Positions 25,539 to 33,436 of a DNA stretch of 64,000 nucleotides are shown piece by piece. The stretch covers positions 1-64,000 of the forward strand of contig PWMQ01000072.1 in assembly GCA_003558125.1 (NCBI GenBank). Reading direction: 5' to 3'. This stretch comes from Natronospira sp. Its GTDB lineage: Bacteria > Pseudomonadota > Gammaproteobacteria > Natronospirales > Natronospiraceae. Within the stretch, counting starts at the first letter, position 1, and the number at the start of each line of letters is the position of its first letter. The notes beneath the pieces were generated by a model. That model was not told where the DNA came from, ran no database searches, and saw only the letters and a program-made list of their open reading frames with translations. The position numbers and the translations under genes are program-made.

Positions 25539-26765
25539 TCAGGTGATCATATTGCCGGCAGCGTCCAGTGCATCGATATAGGCTTGCTTGACGGCGTCAG
25601 CGGGGTAGGGGCCATCCTCGATACTGTCCCAATTGCCCTGTTCATAATCCTTCACGAAACCAAGCAGGACACCGTAGGGTCCTTTCCCCTGCAGTAGCGC
25701 TCGGTCAATCTCCTCGGATAGTGGTACCGATTCCAGAATGGTTTCCAGTGGCGCGTTCAGGAGTGCATCCAGGACGGAAAACAGACCCACGGTGAAGGCA
25801 ACCTCCCGGCTCAGATTGGGCGCATGCTCCGACAGGATTTCGCACATCTTGCCGCGGGTCAGGGCAATGGTAATCAGTTCGGGGGGGCGATCGGTCAGAC
25901 CGGCCAGGACCAGCAGACGTACCCAGTTGCGCACCGCCGGCAGGCCAAGGTAGACAATCGCATGCTGAATGGACTTGATCTCGAGGGAGACGCCGTAATA
26001 GGCGGAATTGACGCAGCGAAGCAGCTTGTAGGAAAGGGCCACGTCCTGCTTGATGATGGCTTCCAGTTCCTTGGGCCCCACATCAGGGTCCTGTAGCTTG
26101 GCCAGAACCCGGAGAATGCTGAGTTTGTTGTCCGGCAGGCGCTTGCGCTCCAGCAGCTCGGGTTCGCACAGGAAATAGCCCTGGAAATAGTCAAAGCCCA
26201 GTTCCACGGCCATGTCAAAGGCCTCTTGGGTCTCGACCCGCTCTGCCACGAGCCGGGCGGGGTACTGGCGGACCTTGCTCACTTCCTCGGCCAGCTGTTC
26301 CCGGCTGCGATCGAGTATGTCGATCTTGACCAGATGCGCGAGCGGCAGAAGCGGAACCACTTCTTCACGGTATTCGAAGTCATCCAGGGCAATCTTGAAG
26401 CCCTGGTCCACCAGCCGCTCCACCGATTTCACCAGCTTGTCATCCACTTCCACGGTTTCCAGGATCTCAAGCCCCACATGGGCGCTGGATAGCGGGAAAT
26501 CCGTGTCGTTGATGAGAAAGTTGCGGGTCAGGTTGAAAAAGGCATATTTGGAGCCCACCAGTTTGTCCAGACCGATTTCCAGAAAGGTATCGGTGATTAC
26601 CTGAGAGGTAGCCCGGTCGCCGTCGAATACCGAGGCAATGTTGCGGCGGCTGTCCCGAAACAGGATCTCATAGCCATAGACCCGCTGCTTCTGGTCGAAG
26701 ATGGGTTGCCGAGCAATGAAGAGCTGCGGAGCCGGTCCCTTGCTTGCTGCGCTTGTTTCTGCCAT
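25539..26765 (-). CDS. EAL-HDOD domain signalling protein (YuxH-like)
   Basis: The 408-residue protein has an N-terminal EAL-type domain (about 15-210) and a C-terminal HDOD domain (about 215-400). The EAL signature is degenerate: GYEILFRD in place of EAL, LEILE where an Asn is usual, and LDDFEY instead of DDFG. Phosphodiesterase activity is therefore unlikely; it may be a c-di-GMP sensor or scaffold. The HDOD part has QDVALSYKLLRCVNSAYYG and IQHAIVYLGLPAVRNWV. Vibrio CdgJ has this architecture and affects motility. ATG 26765 is chosen; an upstream frame to 26846 lacks support. It is the last gene of the flgA-flgM-flgN-ycgR unit. Confidence 0.82.
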   Translation of the reverse strand: MAETSAASKGPAPQLFIARQPIFDQKQRVYGYEILFRDSRRNIASVFDGDRATSQVITDTFLEIGLDKLVGSKYAFFNLTRNFLINDTDFPLSSAHVGLEILETVEVDDKLVKSVERLVDQGFKIALDDFEYREEVVPLLPLAHLVKIDILDRSREQLAEEVSKVRQYPARLVAERVETQEAFDMAVELGFDYFQGYFLCEPELLERKRLPDNKLSILRVLAKLQDPDVGPKELEAIIKQDVALSYKLLRCVNSAYYGVSLEIKSIQHAIVYLGLPAVRNWVRLLVLAGLTDRPPELITIALTRGKMCEILSEHAPNLSREVAFTVGLFSVLDALLNAPLETILESVPLSEEIDRALLQGKGPYGVLLGFVKDYEQGNWDSIEDGPYPADAVKQAYIDALDAAGNMIT

Positions 26766-26869
26766 GAAATCAACCTGTGTCGGCGGGGTGGGGCTCACCG
26801 GGTGGTATTGACGCCAATTATGGCGGGAGGGCCATTGCAGTCTCAAGCCCCTCTGGACAAAACATCGGC

Positions 26870-27607
26870 TTATAGTTCGTTTTTTAGCTGCCTGCGTTGC
26901 AACTGGAAGACAAATCGCTCGATCTGACGGCGGTCACTGGCCTCCAGGCGAAGGAATCGAGCCCCCAGGCGATTGAAGGGTTTGTCACGCACTGGCTCGT
27001 TGAAACGGATTTCGACCCGGGTTTCAACCGTGGCGTCAGGAAAATCAATATGGCAGTCACAACGGCTACCGCGCTCCAGTCCATCGGCGAGCTGTTTGTT
27101 GACACGGAAACCGATGCCGGAAATCGACACGTCGACCAACACGCCCTCGAACCAGTCCCCGTCCGAATTACTCATTACCACCGGGCATTCGGGGCGAGCA
27201 GGAACTTCCACCCGGAAGGCCCGGCGCCGTTGAAGGTAGCGCAGACTATCCGGGATCGGCGCAATATAGGTGATGAAGCCATCCTGTTCCTCGCGACGAC
27301 GTACCTGGACCGGAAAACGCACTTCCGCGCCATCCAGCTGCCCCGTGACCTGAAAACTCTGCTGGAGACGAACCAGTCGATCGCCATCAGTGGGGGTGAG
27401 CTCGTCGAAACTGAGTTCGCCACGCTCTATGTCCACGCCCAGCAGCATGCTGCCGAACTGATCGGAGCGGCCGCGGAAGCTGACGGTCAGCAAGGGGCGC
27501 TGGTCCCTCAACCGCAGCAGTAACTGTCGGATGCGGGCAGGGCGCTTCTCCAGCGTTTCTTCCGCCGGGGCATTATGGTCGGATCCCACTGTCACTGTAG
27601 CTTTCAA
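26870..27607 (-). CDS. ycgR: Flagellar brake protein YcgR
   Basis: The 245-residue protein has an N-terminal YcgR/PilZN domain (about 25-125) and a C-terminal PilZ domain (about 127-235). The c-di-GMP-binding motifs are intact: R-x3-R in LQRRRAFRVE and D-x-S-x-x-G in VDVSISGIGFR. When loaded with c-di-GMP, YcgR slows the motor by contacting FliG/MotA in enteric bacteria. The start is probably TTG 27607 (no in-frame ATG near the N-terminus and no clear ribosome site), so the first residues are uncertain. It lies downstream of flgN. Confidence 0.88.
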   Translation of the reverse strand: MKATVTVGSDHNAPAEETLEKRPARIRQLLLRLRDQRPLLTVSFRGRSDQFGSMLLGVDIERGELSFDELTPTDGDRLVRLQQSFQVTGQLDGAEVRFPVQVRRREEQDGFITYIAPIPDSLRYLQRRRAFRVEVPARPECPVVMSNSDGDWFEGVLVDVSISGIGFRVNKQLADGLERGSRCDCHIDFPDATVETRVEIRFNEPVRDKPFNRLGARFLRLEASDRRQIERFVFQLQRRQLKNEL

Positions 27608-27729
27608 TTTATGTCAAAAGGTTTTATCTATTGGGCAAAGTGTAGTCGACTCATGCTGCTATCCGTGCGCAGGGAGCCGTGCTGAGCGAAATAAGCGAGG
27701 AGCGGCATCAATACGCCGACCAGGGGCGA

Positions 27730-28251
27730 TCAAACCCAAACATGGCGCTGACTGTTCTCGCCATCCCGGGTACGACCATCCGATCCATAGGTGGTGCTGA
27801 CTTTTGTCCCCAAATCCTGCCCGCTGAGGATAGCGAGAGCCTGTTCAATCTGTCTACCCTGCAATCCGACCCGCTGACCATTATTCTGATTGTCGTGGCG
27901 TAGTTTGCCCAATTCGGCCAGCAGCTCGGTCCATTGAGTCGCGAGGCTGGATTCGCCGGCCAACTCAAGGGCCCTGGCAATCTGCTCGCCACGCCTCTCC
28001 CGGGCATCGCTTGAGGCCTGGATGTTGAATCCCTTTTCCAATGCCCCGAGCAGATATTTAAAACCCCGGTCCATGTCTTCGGCAAGCGGGATCTTTCTTG
28101 CCGCCAGATCATGGACGGCCTCGGTGTCGCGTTGGCTGAGTGCCGCGGCTTCCTGTTCCAGGAGCTGCTCAAACTGGCGCGCCAGCGCCCGAAGGGATTG
28201 CAGCCGCTGGCTGGCGAGCTGGCGGGGGTCGTGCTGGGCTTGGTCATTCAC
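27730..28251 (-). CDS. flgN: Flagellar export chaperone FlgN
   Basis: The 173-residue helical protein escorts the hook-filament junction proteins FlgK and FlgL to the export gate. The family pattern is visible: an N-terminal helix LRALARQFEQLLEQEAAAL, the LLAELGKLRHDNQNNGQRVG segment, and a short C-terminal YGSDGRT tail as in polar-flagellum FlgN. The start is GTG with GGAGG eight bases upstream. It follows flgM by 78 bases. Confidence 0.88.
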   Translation of the reverse strand: MNDQAQHDPRQLASQRLQSLRALARQFEQLLEQEAAALSQRDTEAVHDLAARKIPLAEDMDRGFKYLLGALEKGFNIQASSDARERRGEQIARALELAGESSLATQWTELLAELGKLRHDNQNNGQRVGLQGRQIEQALAILSGQDLGTKVSTTYGSDGRTRDGENSQRHVWV

Positions 28252-28329
28252 AGCGAATTCCTCCGGACGATCCAGATGGATTGGGGAGGACAGGACGAAG
28301 GAGGGCGCTCGAACGGCTTCAGCCGGGGT

Positions 28330-28632
28330 CTAGATTTCCCGGCTGTCGCGGATCAACGCGTCAGCGATGCGATCAGAGTCAAGCTCGTAGTCGCCACGTT
28401 CAATCGCATCACGCAGCTCGGCGACCCGTGCCTGGTCGACGCCGTCGCTTTCCGCGACGCGCTGCTCGATGGCCTGCATCTGGCGACCGGAGGCCGACAG
28501 GCTGACCCGGTCCTCTTCAGGGCGATTGCCGCTCTCGCCGCCGCCTTCACGGGTATTTTCCACCCGCTCATTGCGCCGATCGTTCTGGAGCTGGTTCTGC
28601 CCCTGGACCAGATTGTTGATGCGATCGATCAT
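28330..28632 (-). CDS. flgM: Anti-sigma-28 factor FlgM
   Basis: The 100-residue protein binds and silences sigma-28 (FliA) until it is exported through the finished hook-basal body. It is polar and disordered in the N-terminal half (QNQLQNDRRNERVENTREGG). It has the conserved C-terminal sigma-binding helices: VAELRDAIERGDYELDSDRIADALI. A GAGGAAG ribosome site precedes the ATG. A sigma-28 promoter with an exact -10 lies 40-66 bases upstream, so FlgM is likely in its own feedback loop. Confidence 0.93.
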   Translation of the reverse strand: MIDRINNLVQGQNQLQNDRRNERVENTREGGGESGNRPEEDRVSLSASGRQMQAIEQRVAESDGVDQARVAELRDAIERGDYELDSDRIADALIRDSREI

Positions 28633-28671
28633 GACTTCCTCGCTCCCCCGGAAAACCCGCTTTCACCCTCC

Positions 28672-28698
28672 TTATCGGCCGCTTCCCGCCGGACTTGA
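28672..28698 (-). promoter_or_regulatory. Sigma-28 promoter of flgM
   Basis: On the minus strand TCAA is followed after 15 bases by GCCGATAA, an exact -10 match to the sigma-28 consensus (TAAA-N15-GCCGATAA) with one mismatch in the -35. Confidence 0.8.
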
Positions 28699-28785
28699 GG
28701 GATTTTTTCGGATTTTCCGTCGCGACCTGTCCTCTATTGTACCGTCCCGGCCGCTTCCCAGGCCAGGGTCGGTCTAACTCTCGGT

Positions 28786-29487
28786 TCAGAAACGGATTTT
28801 TACCGTCCCTTCGCCGCTCACAACACCTTCCAGCTCCTTACCGGAACTCAGATTGCGGACCCGAATCCTTTGTCCTCGAGCCCCGTTCTGCAGGGCCTCA
28901 CCGGCCATGCTCACTTCCACGGACTCACCCCGTGCCAGCAGTCGCACCCGCTGGCCGCGCTCTACCAGGCGCTGGATATCCAGGTGATTGGCCTGGATCA
29001 CGCTGCCGGGCGAAAGATTGCGGCGCAGGCGCATACCAACGACTTCATCCGGGCTAGTGAAGAATTCCCGACGCAGAGAGCCTGTGTTTCTCTCCTGCAG
29101 GCTGATGTCCTCCGGCCCAAGGACCTGGCCCCGTTGCAGAACGCCGTTGGCAACCACCACAGGGGCCAGAACCTCGGTCTCGACAGAGACGAAAAGCCGC
29201 CATTGCACCGGCCCCGGGCAGCGCACGCCGACCGTGGTGTTGCTTCCGCCCAGTTCTCGGCCACTGGGAAGAAAAGTCTCCAGGCCCTGCTCACAGCGCC
29301 GCAGCCGCAATCGTTGATCCACGTTTCCAGCCCGGGCACGAACCTGGCCGTTGTCACCCATTTGCGCCTGGACGAAGCCTTCGGCGGCGTCACGGATGCT
29401 GTCCGGGTCTTGCCAGTCACTTGCCGCGGCCGGCAGGGCCCAGAGGGCCAGGAGCAAAGTGCTCAGCAGAAAAAAGTGTCGGTTCAT
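28786..29487 (-). CDS. flgA: P-ring assembly chaperone FlgA
   Basis: The 233-residue periplasmic protein helps FlgI assemble into the P ring. It has a signal peptide (cleavage near PAAAS), a mature N-terminal region with two cysteines (RRCEQGLETF, VGVRCPGPVQW), then a SAF-type domain (VVVANGVLQRGQVLGPEDI) and the C-terminal block GQRVRLLARGESVEVSMAGEAL with IRVRNLSSGKELEGVV. It is the first gene of the minus-strand flagellar unit and diverges from flgB. Confidence 0.94.
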   Translation of the reverse strand: MNRHFFLLSTLLLALWALPAAASDWQDPDSIRDAAEGFVQAQMGDNGQVRARAGNVDQRLRLRRCEQGLETFLPSGRELGGSNTTVGVRCPGPVQWRLFVSVETEVLAPVVVANGVLQRGQVLGPEDISLQERNTGSLRREFFTSPDEVVGMRLRRNLSPGSVIQANHLDIQRLVERGQRVRLLARGESVEVSMAGEALQNGARGQRIRVRNLSSGKELEGVVSGEGTVKIRF

Positions 29488-29525
29488 CGTCGCTTTACCA
29501 CTTGAACAGGCTCGGCGGAATAACG

Positions 29526-29545
29526 TTGCAATTTATATGCCAGTG
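29526..29545 (-). promoter_or_regulatory. Sigma-54 promoter of flgA
   Basis: On the minus strand CTGGCATATAAATTGCAA carries the invariant GG and GC dinucleotides separated by 10 bases (-24/-12 type), 39-58 bases upstream of the flgA ATG. Confidence 0.82.
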
Positions 29546-29684
29546 AATAGTTCGCCCGAGACCCGCCTTCTTGCCCTCTTGGCGGCAGGCAATGGTCCCC
29601 GAGGCGGCAAGAACGGCGGCAATGGCCTGCCGCCCGCTCCCCGGGTTAATGGGTAACTAATTGAAATTGTTGATTAAAAAATAG

Positions 29685-29702
29685 TTGGCATGCCGATTGC
29701 GA
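29685..29702 (+). promoter_or_regulatory. Sigma-54 promoter of flgB
   Basis: TTGGCATGCCGATTGCGA has GG-N10-GC spacing and a good match to TGGCACG-N4-TTGC. It lies about 50 bases before the flgB ATG and drives the rod-hook operon divergently from flgA. Confidence 0.85.
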
Positions 29703-29751
29703 TAGACGGGCTGTGAGAGAGCGGATTTTGCACCACAGGAGGAATGCCGCC

Positions 29752-30156
29752 ATGCCCATTGGATTCGAGACCGCAGTCGGCAAGCAGCAGGAGGCACTGC
29801 GGGTTTACCAGCGCCGCCACCAGATACTGGCTTCCAATCTGGCCAATGCCGACACCCCGCATTTCAAGGCGCGTGATCTGGATTTTCGGGCTGCACTTCA
29901 GGAGCAGATGGGACCGGGCAGCCCGGCCATGCAGACCACCAACGCCCGCCACATCCAGTCCAGCGGCATGGGTGCTGGTGGCGAGGTGCAGTACCGGGTG
30001 CCCAACCAGCCGTCGCTGGATGGCAACACCGTGGACCCTGACCTGGAAATGAGTAACTGGGCCGAGAACGTGATGCGCTACCAGGCGGCCCTGCAGTTCA
30101 CCAGCGGTCGCATTTCATCGCTGAAGAACGCCATCACTGGCCAAACGATGAGGTAA
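29752..30156 (+). CDS. flgB: Flagellar basal body rod protein FlgB
   Basis: This 134-residue proximal rod subunit is exported by the flagellar type III system. The conserved rod N-terminus appears at QILASNLANADTPHFKARDLDF, and the C-terminal amphipathic helix ends in ALQFTSGRISSLKNAI. ATG 29752 has AGGAGG upstream at good spacing; an in-frame extension to 29713 is outside the conserved region. It is the first gene of flgBCDEFGHIJKL. Confidence 0.96.
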   Translation: MPIGFETAVGKQQEALRVYQRRHQILASNLANADTPHFKARDLDFRAALQEQMGPGSPAMQTTNARHIQSSGMGAGGEVQYRVPNQPSLDGNTVDPDLEMSNWAENVMRYQAALQFTSGRISSLKNAITGQTMR

Positions 30157-30162
30157 TCAATC

Positions 30163-30567
30163 ATGTTCAACGTCTTTGATGTCGCCGGCTCCGGCATGAG
30201 CGCTCAGTCTCTGCGCCTGAATACCACCGCCAGCAATCTGGCCAATGCGGACAGCGTCACGGGTGATCCCGAGACGGCTTATCGCGCCCGTCATCCTCAC
30301 TTCCAGGCCTGGATGGATCGTTTCGACAATCCTGACTCGGTTGGTGTGGGCGTTGAGAACATCGTGCGCAGCGGGGCCCCGGTGGAAGCGCGTTATCAGC
30401 CGGAACACCCCGAAGCCAATGAAGAAGGCTATGTCTTTGGCAGCAACGTTAACCCTATCGAGGAGATGGTGAACATGCTGTCAGCCTCCCGGGCTTACCA
30501 GAACAACATTGAGGTAGTCAGCACTACCCGGGACCTGATGCAGAGAACCCTGCAGATGGGGCAGTGA
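30163..30567 (+). CDS. flgC: Flagellar basal body rod protein FlgC
   Basis: A 134-residue rod subunit. The rod signature SGMSAQSLRLNTTASNLANADSV is near the start, EANEEGYVFGSNVNPIEEMVNM is the FlgC-specific block, and the C-terminal helix SRAYQNNIEVVSTTRDLMQRTL is canonical. It starts six bases after the flgB stop. Confidence 0.97.
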   Translation: MFNVFDVAGSGMSAQSLRLNTTASNLANADSVTGDPETAYRARHPHFQAWMDRFDNPDSVGVGVENIVRSGAPVEARYQPEHPEANEEGYVFGSNVNPIEEMVNMLSASRAYQNNIEVVSTTRDLMQRTLQMGQ

Positions 30568-30595
30568 TGCCCCTGACGAGAAGAGGTGATTGGTG

Positions 30596-31279
30596 ATGAT
30601 TTCTTCCATGAACGGCAATCCATTTGAAGAGCTGGGCCTGCGCACTCGCGAAGACCAGCAAGGCAGCAAGGGCAAGGGGAACGATGAGCTGGGCCAGGAG
30701 CAATTCCTGAAGCTGATGATCGCCCAGTTCCAGAATCAGGACCCCTTTGATCCCATGGAAAACGGGGAGTTTCTGGGGCAGTTGGCGCAGTTCAGCACCG
30801 TTTCCGGTATTAACGAGCTCAAGAACGGCTTCTCTGATCTTGCTGGAGCCATGCAGTCGAGCCAGGCACTGCAGGCATCCAGTCTGGTGGGAAGCACTGT
30901 GCTGGTGGAGGCAGACGGTGGCTTCATGCACGAGGAAATAGGGATGTCGGGTGCAGTGAAGCTTGATGGCAGTGCCAATGATGTTGTGGTGGACATCCTC
31001 GACCAGAACGGGGAGCGCATTCGACGAATGCATCTTGGTTCCCATGGCGAAGGCATGGCCCGTTTTCACTGGGACGGACTGGACGACCAGGGCCAACCGG
31101 TGCAGGCAGGTCCTTATCGCGTGGATGCCAGTGTGATCCGTGGTGATTCCACCGAATCAGGCCAGGCCCTGATCAATCACATGGTTGACAGTGTGACCCT
31201 GGACCGCAGTGGTCGGGGGGTGAGTCTGAATACGGCGGCTGGTGAGTATCGGCTTTCCGACGTTCACGAGTTTCTTTGA
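30596..31279 (+). CDS. flgD: Flagellar hook capping protein FlgD
   Basis: The 227-residue scaffold sits at the tip of the growing hook. The N-terminal export/cap motif LGQEQFLKLMIAQFQNQDP is followed by an Ig-like FlgD domain with FHWDGLDDQGQPVQAGPYRV. ATG 30596 has AGAGGTG at good spacing and is preferred over TTG 30590. A hairpin (31287-31307) follows before flgE. Confidence 0.96.
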   Translation: MISSMNGNPFEELGLRTREDQQGSKGKGNDELGQEQFLKLMIAQFQNQDPFDPMENGEFLGQLAQFSTVSGINELKNGFSDLAGAMQSSQALQASSLVGSTVLVEADGGFMHEEIGMSGAVKLDGSANDVVVDILDQNGERIRRMHLGSHGEGMARFHWDGLDDQGQPVQAGPYRVDASVIRGDSTESGQALINHMVDSVTLDRSGRGVSLNTAAGEYRLSDVHEFL

Positions 31280-31286
31280 TGGGAGT

Positions 31287-31307
31287 GCCGGCCATTGATT
31301 GGCCGGC
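31287..31307 (+). other. Hairpin between flgD and flgE
   Basis: Inverted repeat GCCGGCCA/TGGCCGGC with a 5-base loop, 8 bases after the flgD stop and without a T tract. It could shape mRNA stability or partial termination inside the operon. Confidence 0.5.
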
Positions 31308-31357
31308 GGGGCAGGACTGAATGCCGAATTTTCGGCGGGTATTGAGGAGAGAGAATC

Positions 31358-32575
31358 ATGCCATTTCGTATTGCATTGAGCGGACTGAATGCCGCATCCA
31401 GTCACTTGAACGTGACCTCCAACAACATTGCCAATGTGAATACCACTGGCTTCAAGGGTTCCCGGGCCGAATTCGCCGATCTCTTTGCGGTGAGCACCGG
31501 GGATATTTCCGACACGTCCACGGGTAACGGGGTCCGTCTGCAACGGGTCTCCCAGCAATTTACCCAGGGCAATATCGATTTCACCGAGAACAATCTGGAT
31601 CTGGCCATCAGTGGCGAGGGTTTCTTCACCCTGGAGGGTGCCGATGGGCGGGTATTCACCCGTGCCGGTAATTTCTCGCTGAACAATGACGGTTTTGTTC
31701 AGAACAATCTGGGGGAGCGCCTTCAGGTCTATCCCCCCGCCGGTGATGGGAGCTTCAACACAGGGCAACTTCAGGATCTGCGACTGGTGACCGGTGAGAA
31801 TCCGCCCCAGGCCACTTCCGGGATTCGGGCCGAGCTTAACCTCCCGGCCGATGCCGAACCGCCCGAAGTGACGGATTTCGATCCGGATGATCCCCTGAGC
31901 TTCAATAACAGCCGCTCGATCACGGTTTATGACTCCCTTGGCAACCGCCATGACGCCACTACCTATTTCGTCAAGTCAGAGGACACCAATGAGTGGGAAA
32001 CCTATCTCTACATTGGCGACGAGGAGATCGGTGGCCCGGATACCCTGACCTTCAATGCCGATGGCAGTCTGGCGACGCCGGATCCTGCAACCATCGATTA
32101 CACGCCCTTTGATCCGGGCAACGGTGCCGAGCCGCTGGAAATTTCCATCGATTATCGGGGTTCCACCCAGTTTGGCGGCAGCTTCGGCGTGACCGAGCTG
32201 TCTCAGGATGGTTTCGCGGTGGGCCGCTTGACGGGGTTTGATGTGGACGGTGACGGCGTTGCCTCTGCACGCTTCTCAAACGGCCAGACCGAACAGTTGG
32301 GCAAAGTGGCCATGGCCAAGTTCGACAACCCCCAGGGTTTGCAGAAGGTGGGTGATACCCGCTGGGCAGAGAGCTTTGCTGCCGGCGAGGCCCAGTTGGG
32401 TGAAGCGGGTGCCTCCGGTTTCGGTGAAATTCAGGCCGGTGCCCTGGAAGGGGCCAATATAGACCTGACCCAAGAGCTGGTGGAGATGATCACGGCCCAG
32501 CGTAACTTCCAGGCCAATGCTCAGATGATCTCCACTTCGGACGCAATTACCCAGACCATTATCAATATCCGATAA
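31358..32575 (+). CDS. flgE: Flagellar hook protein FlgE
   Basis: The 405-residue structural subunit forms the universal joint. The N-terminal rod/hook motif SGLNAASSHLNVTSNNIANVNTTGFK and the hook-basal-body D1 region (DLAISGEGFFTLEG, VFTRAGNFSLNNDGFV) flank a central FlgE D2 domain (SRSITVYDSLGNRHDATTYFVK). The C-terminal helix VEMITAQRNFQANAQMI is canonical. A GAGGAGAG ribosome site precedes the ATG. Its size is typical. Confidence 0.97.
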   Translation: MPFRIALSGLNAASSHLNVTSNNIANVNTTGFKGSRAEFADLFAVSTGDISDTSTGNGVRLQRVSQQFTQGNIDFTENNLDLAISGEGFFTLEGADGRVFTRAGNFSLNNDGFVQNNLGERLQVYPPAGDGSFNTGQLQDLRLVTGENPPQATSGIRAELNLPADAEPPEVTDFDPDDPLSFNNSRSITVYDSLGNRHDATTYFVKSEDTNEWETYLYIGDEEIGGPDTLTFNADGSLATPDPATIDYTPFDPGNGAEPLEISIDYRGSTQFGGSFGVTELSQDGFAVGRLTGFDVDGDGVASARFSNGQTEQLGKVAMAKFDNPQGLQKVGDTRWAESFAAGEAQLGEAGASGFGEIQAGALEGANIDLTQELVEMITAQRNFQANAQMISTSDAITQTIINIR

Positions 32576-32602
32576 GGGTTGGATTGAAACGGGAGTGATG
32601 AC

Positions 32603-33346
32603 ATGGATCGCAGCATCTACATCGGCATGACCGGCGCCAAACAGACCATGCAGGCTCAGGCGGCCAACAGTCATAACCTGGCCAATGCCAATACCGCCGG
32701 GTTTCGCGCCGATCTGCATGCTTTTGCACCGGAAGAAGTCAGGGGCCCTGGTTATGCCAGTCGGGTCAATGCGGTGAACCGGGGGCTGGGTGTGGATTTT
32801 ACCCCCGGCACCATGCAGACCACCGGTCGGGAAATGGATGTAGCGATCCAGGGTGAAGGCTGGATTGCCGTACAGGCGCCGGACGGCAGTGAAGCCTATA
32901 CCCGCGCCGGCGATCTGCAACTGACCGCCAACGGCAATCTGGTCACCGGTACCGGCCATCCCGTTCTGGGAGACGCCGGCCCGGTGGCGGTCCCGCCGCA
33001 TGATGAATTGTCCATTGGCAATGACGGCACCATCAGCATCGTGCCCCAGGGCCAGGGCTCCGAAGCCATGGCCCTGGTGGACCGGATCAAGCTGGTCAAT
33101 CCGCCATTGGAAGAGCTGGAAAAGGGCCCTGATGGCCTGGTGCGACTGGCCGATGGTCTGGAGGCCGAGGCCGATGCGGAGGTGAGCCTGGCCAGTGGCG
33201 TACTGGAGGGCAGCAACGTCAATGTCACCACGGCGATGGTGAACATGATTCAGCTGGCCCGTCAGTATGAGACCCAGGTCAAGATGATCCAGAGTGCGGA
33301 TGACAATGCCCGTGCCGCATCCGAGCTGATCCGCGGTCAGGGTTGA
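32603..33346 (+). CDS. flgF: Flagellar basal body rod protein FlgF
   Basis: This is a 247-residue proximal rod subunit. MDRSIYIGMTGAKQTMQAQA at the start and HNLANANTAGFRADL are FlgF-type. The MDVAIQGEGWIAVQAPDGSEAYTRAGDLQL region and the C-terminal SNVNVTTAMVNMIQLARQYE helix complete the rod fold. A sigma-54 promoter for flgG lies in the gap just after it. Confidence 0.96.
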   Translation: MDRSIYIGMTGAKQTMQAQAANSHNLANANTAGFRADLHAFAPEEVRGPGYASRVNAVNRGLGVDFTPGTMQTTGREMDVAIQGEGWIAVQAPDGSEAYTRAGDLQLTANGNLVTGTGHPVLGDAGPVAVPPHDELSIGNDGTISIVPQGQGSEAMALVDRIKLVNPPLEELEKGPDGLVRLADGLEAEADAEVSLASGVLEGSNVNVTTAMVNMIQLARQYETQVKMIQSADDNARAASELIRGQG

Positions 33347-33357
33347 TCCAGCCGGAA

Positions 33358-33374
33358 TTGGCACTGAATTTGCA
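33358..33374 (+). promoter_or_regulatory. Sigma-54 promoter before flgG
   Basis: TTGGCACTGAATTTGCA matches the -24/-12 consensus closely, with GG and GC 10 bases apart. It lies in the 90-base gap between flgF and flgG and would give distal rod and ring genes their own start. Confidence 0.85.
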
Positions 33375-33436
33375 GCGTAACCAATGATCAAGAGGGAAGT
33401 GACGGCAATGCGTCAGCTTTCCGAGGAGCGAGAGAG

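Noticed and set aside
32276-33391. A 371-codon frame antisense to flgE/flgF
   Set aside because: Shadow of rod and hook genes; no ribosome site.
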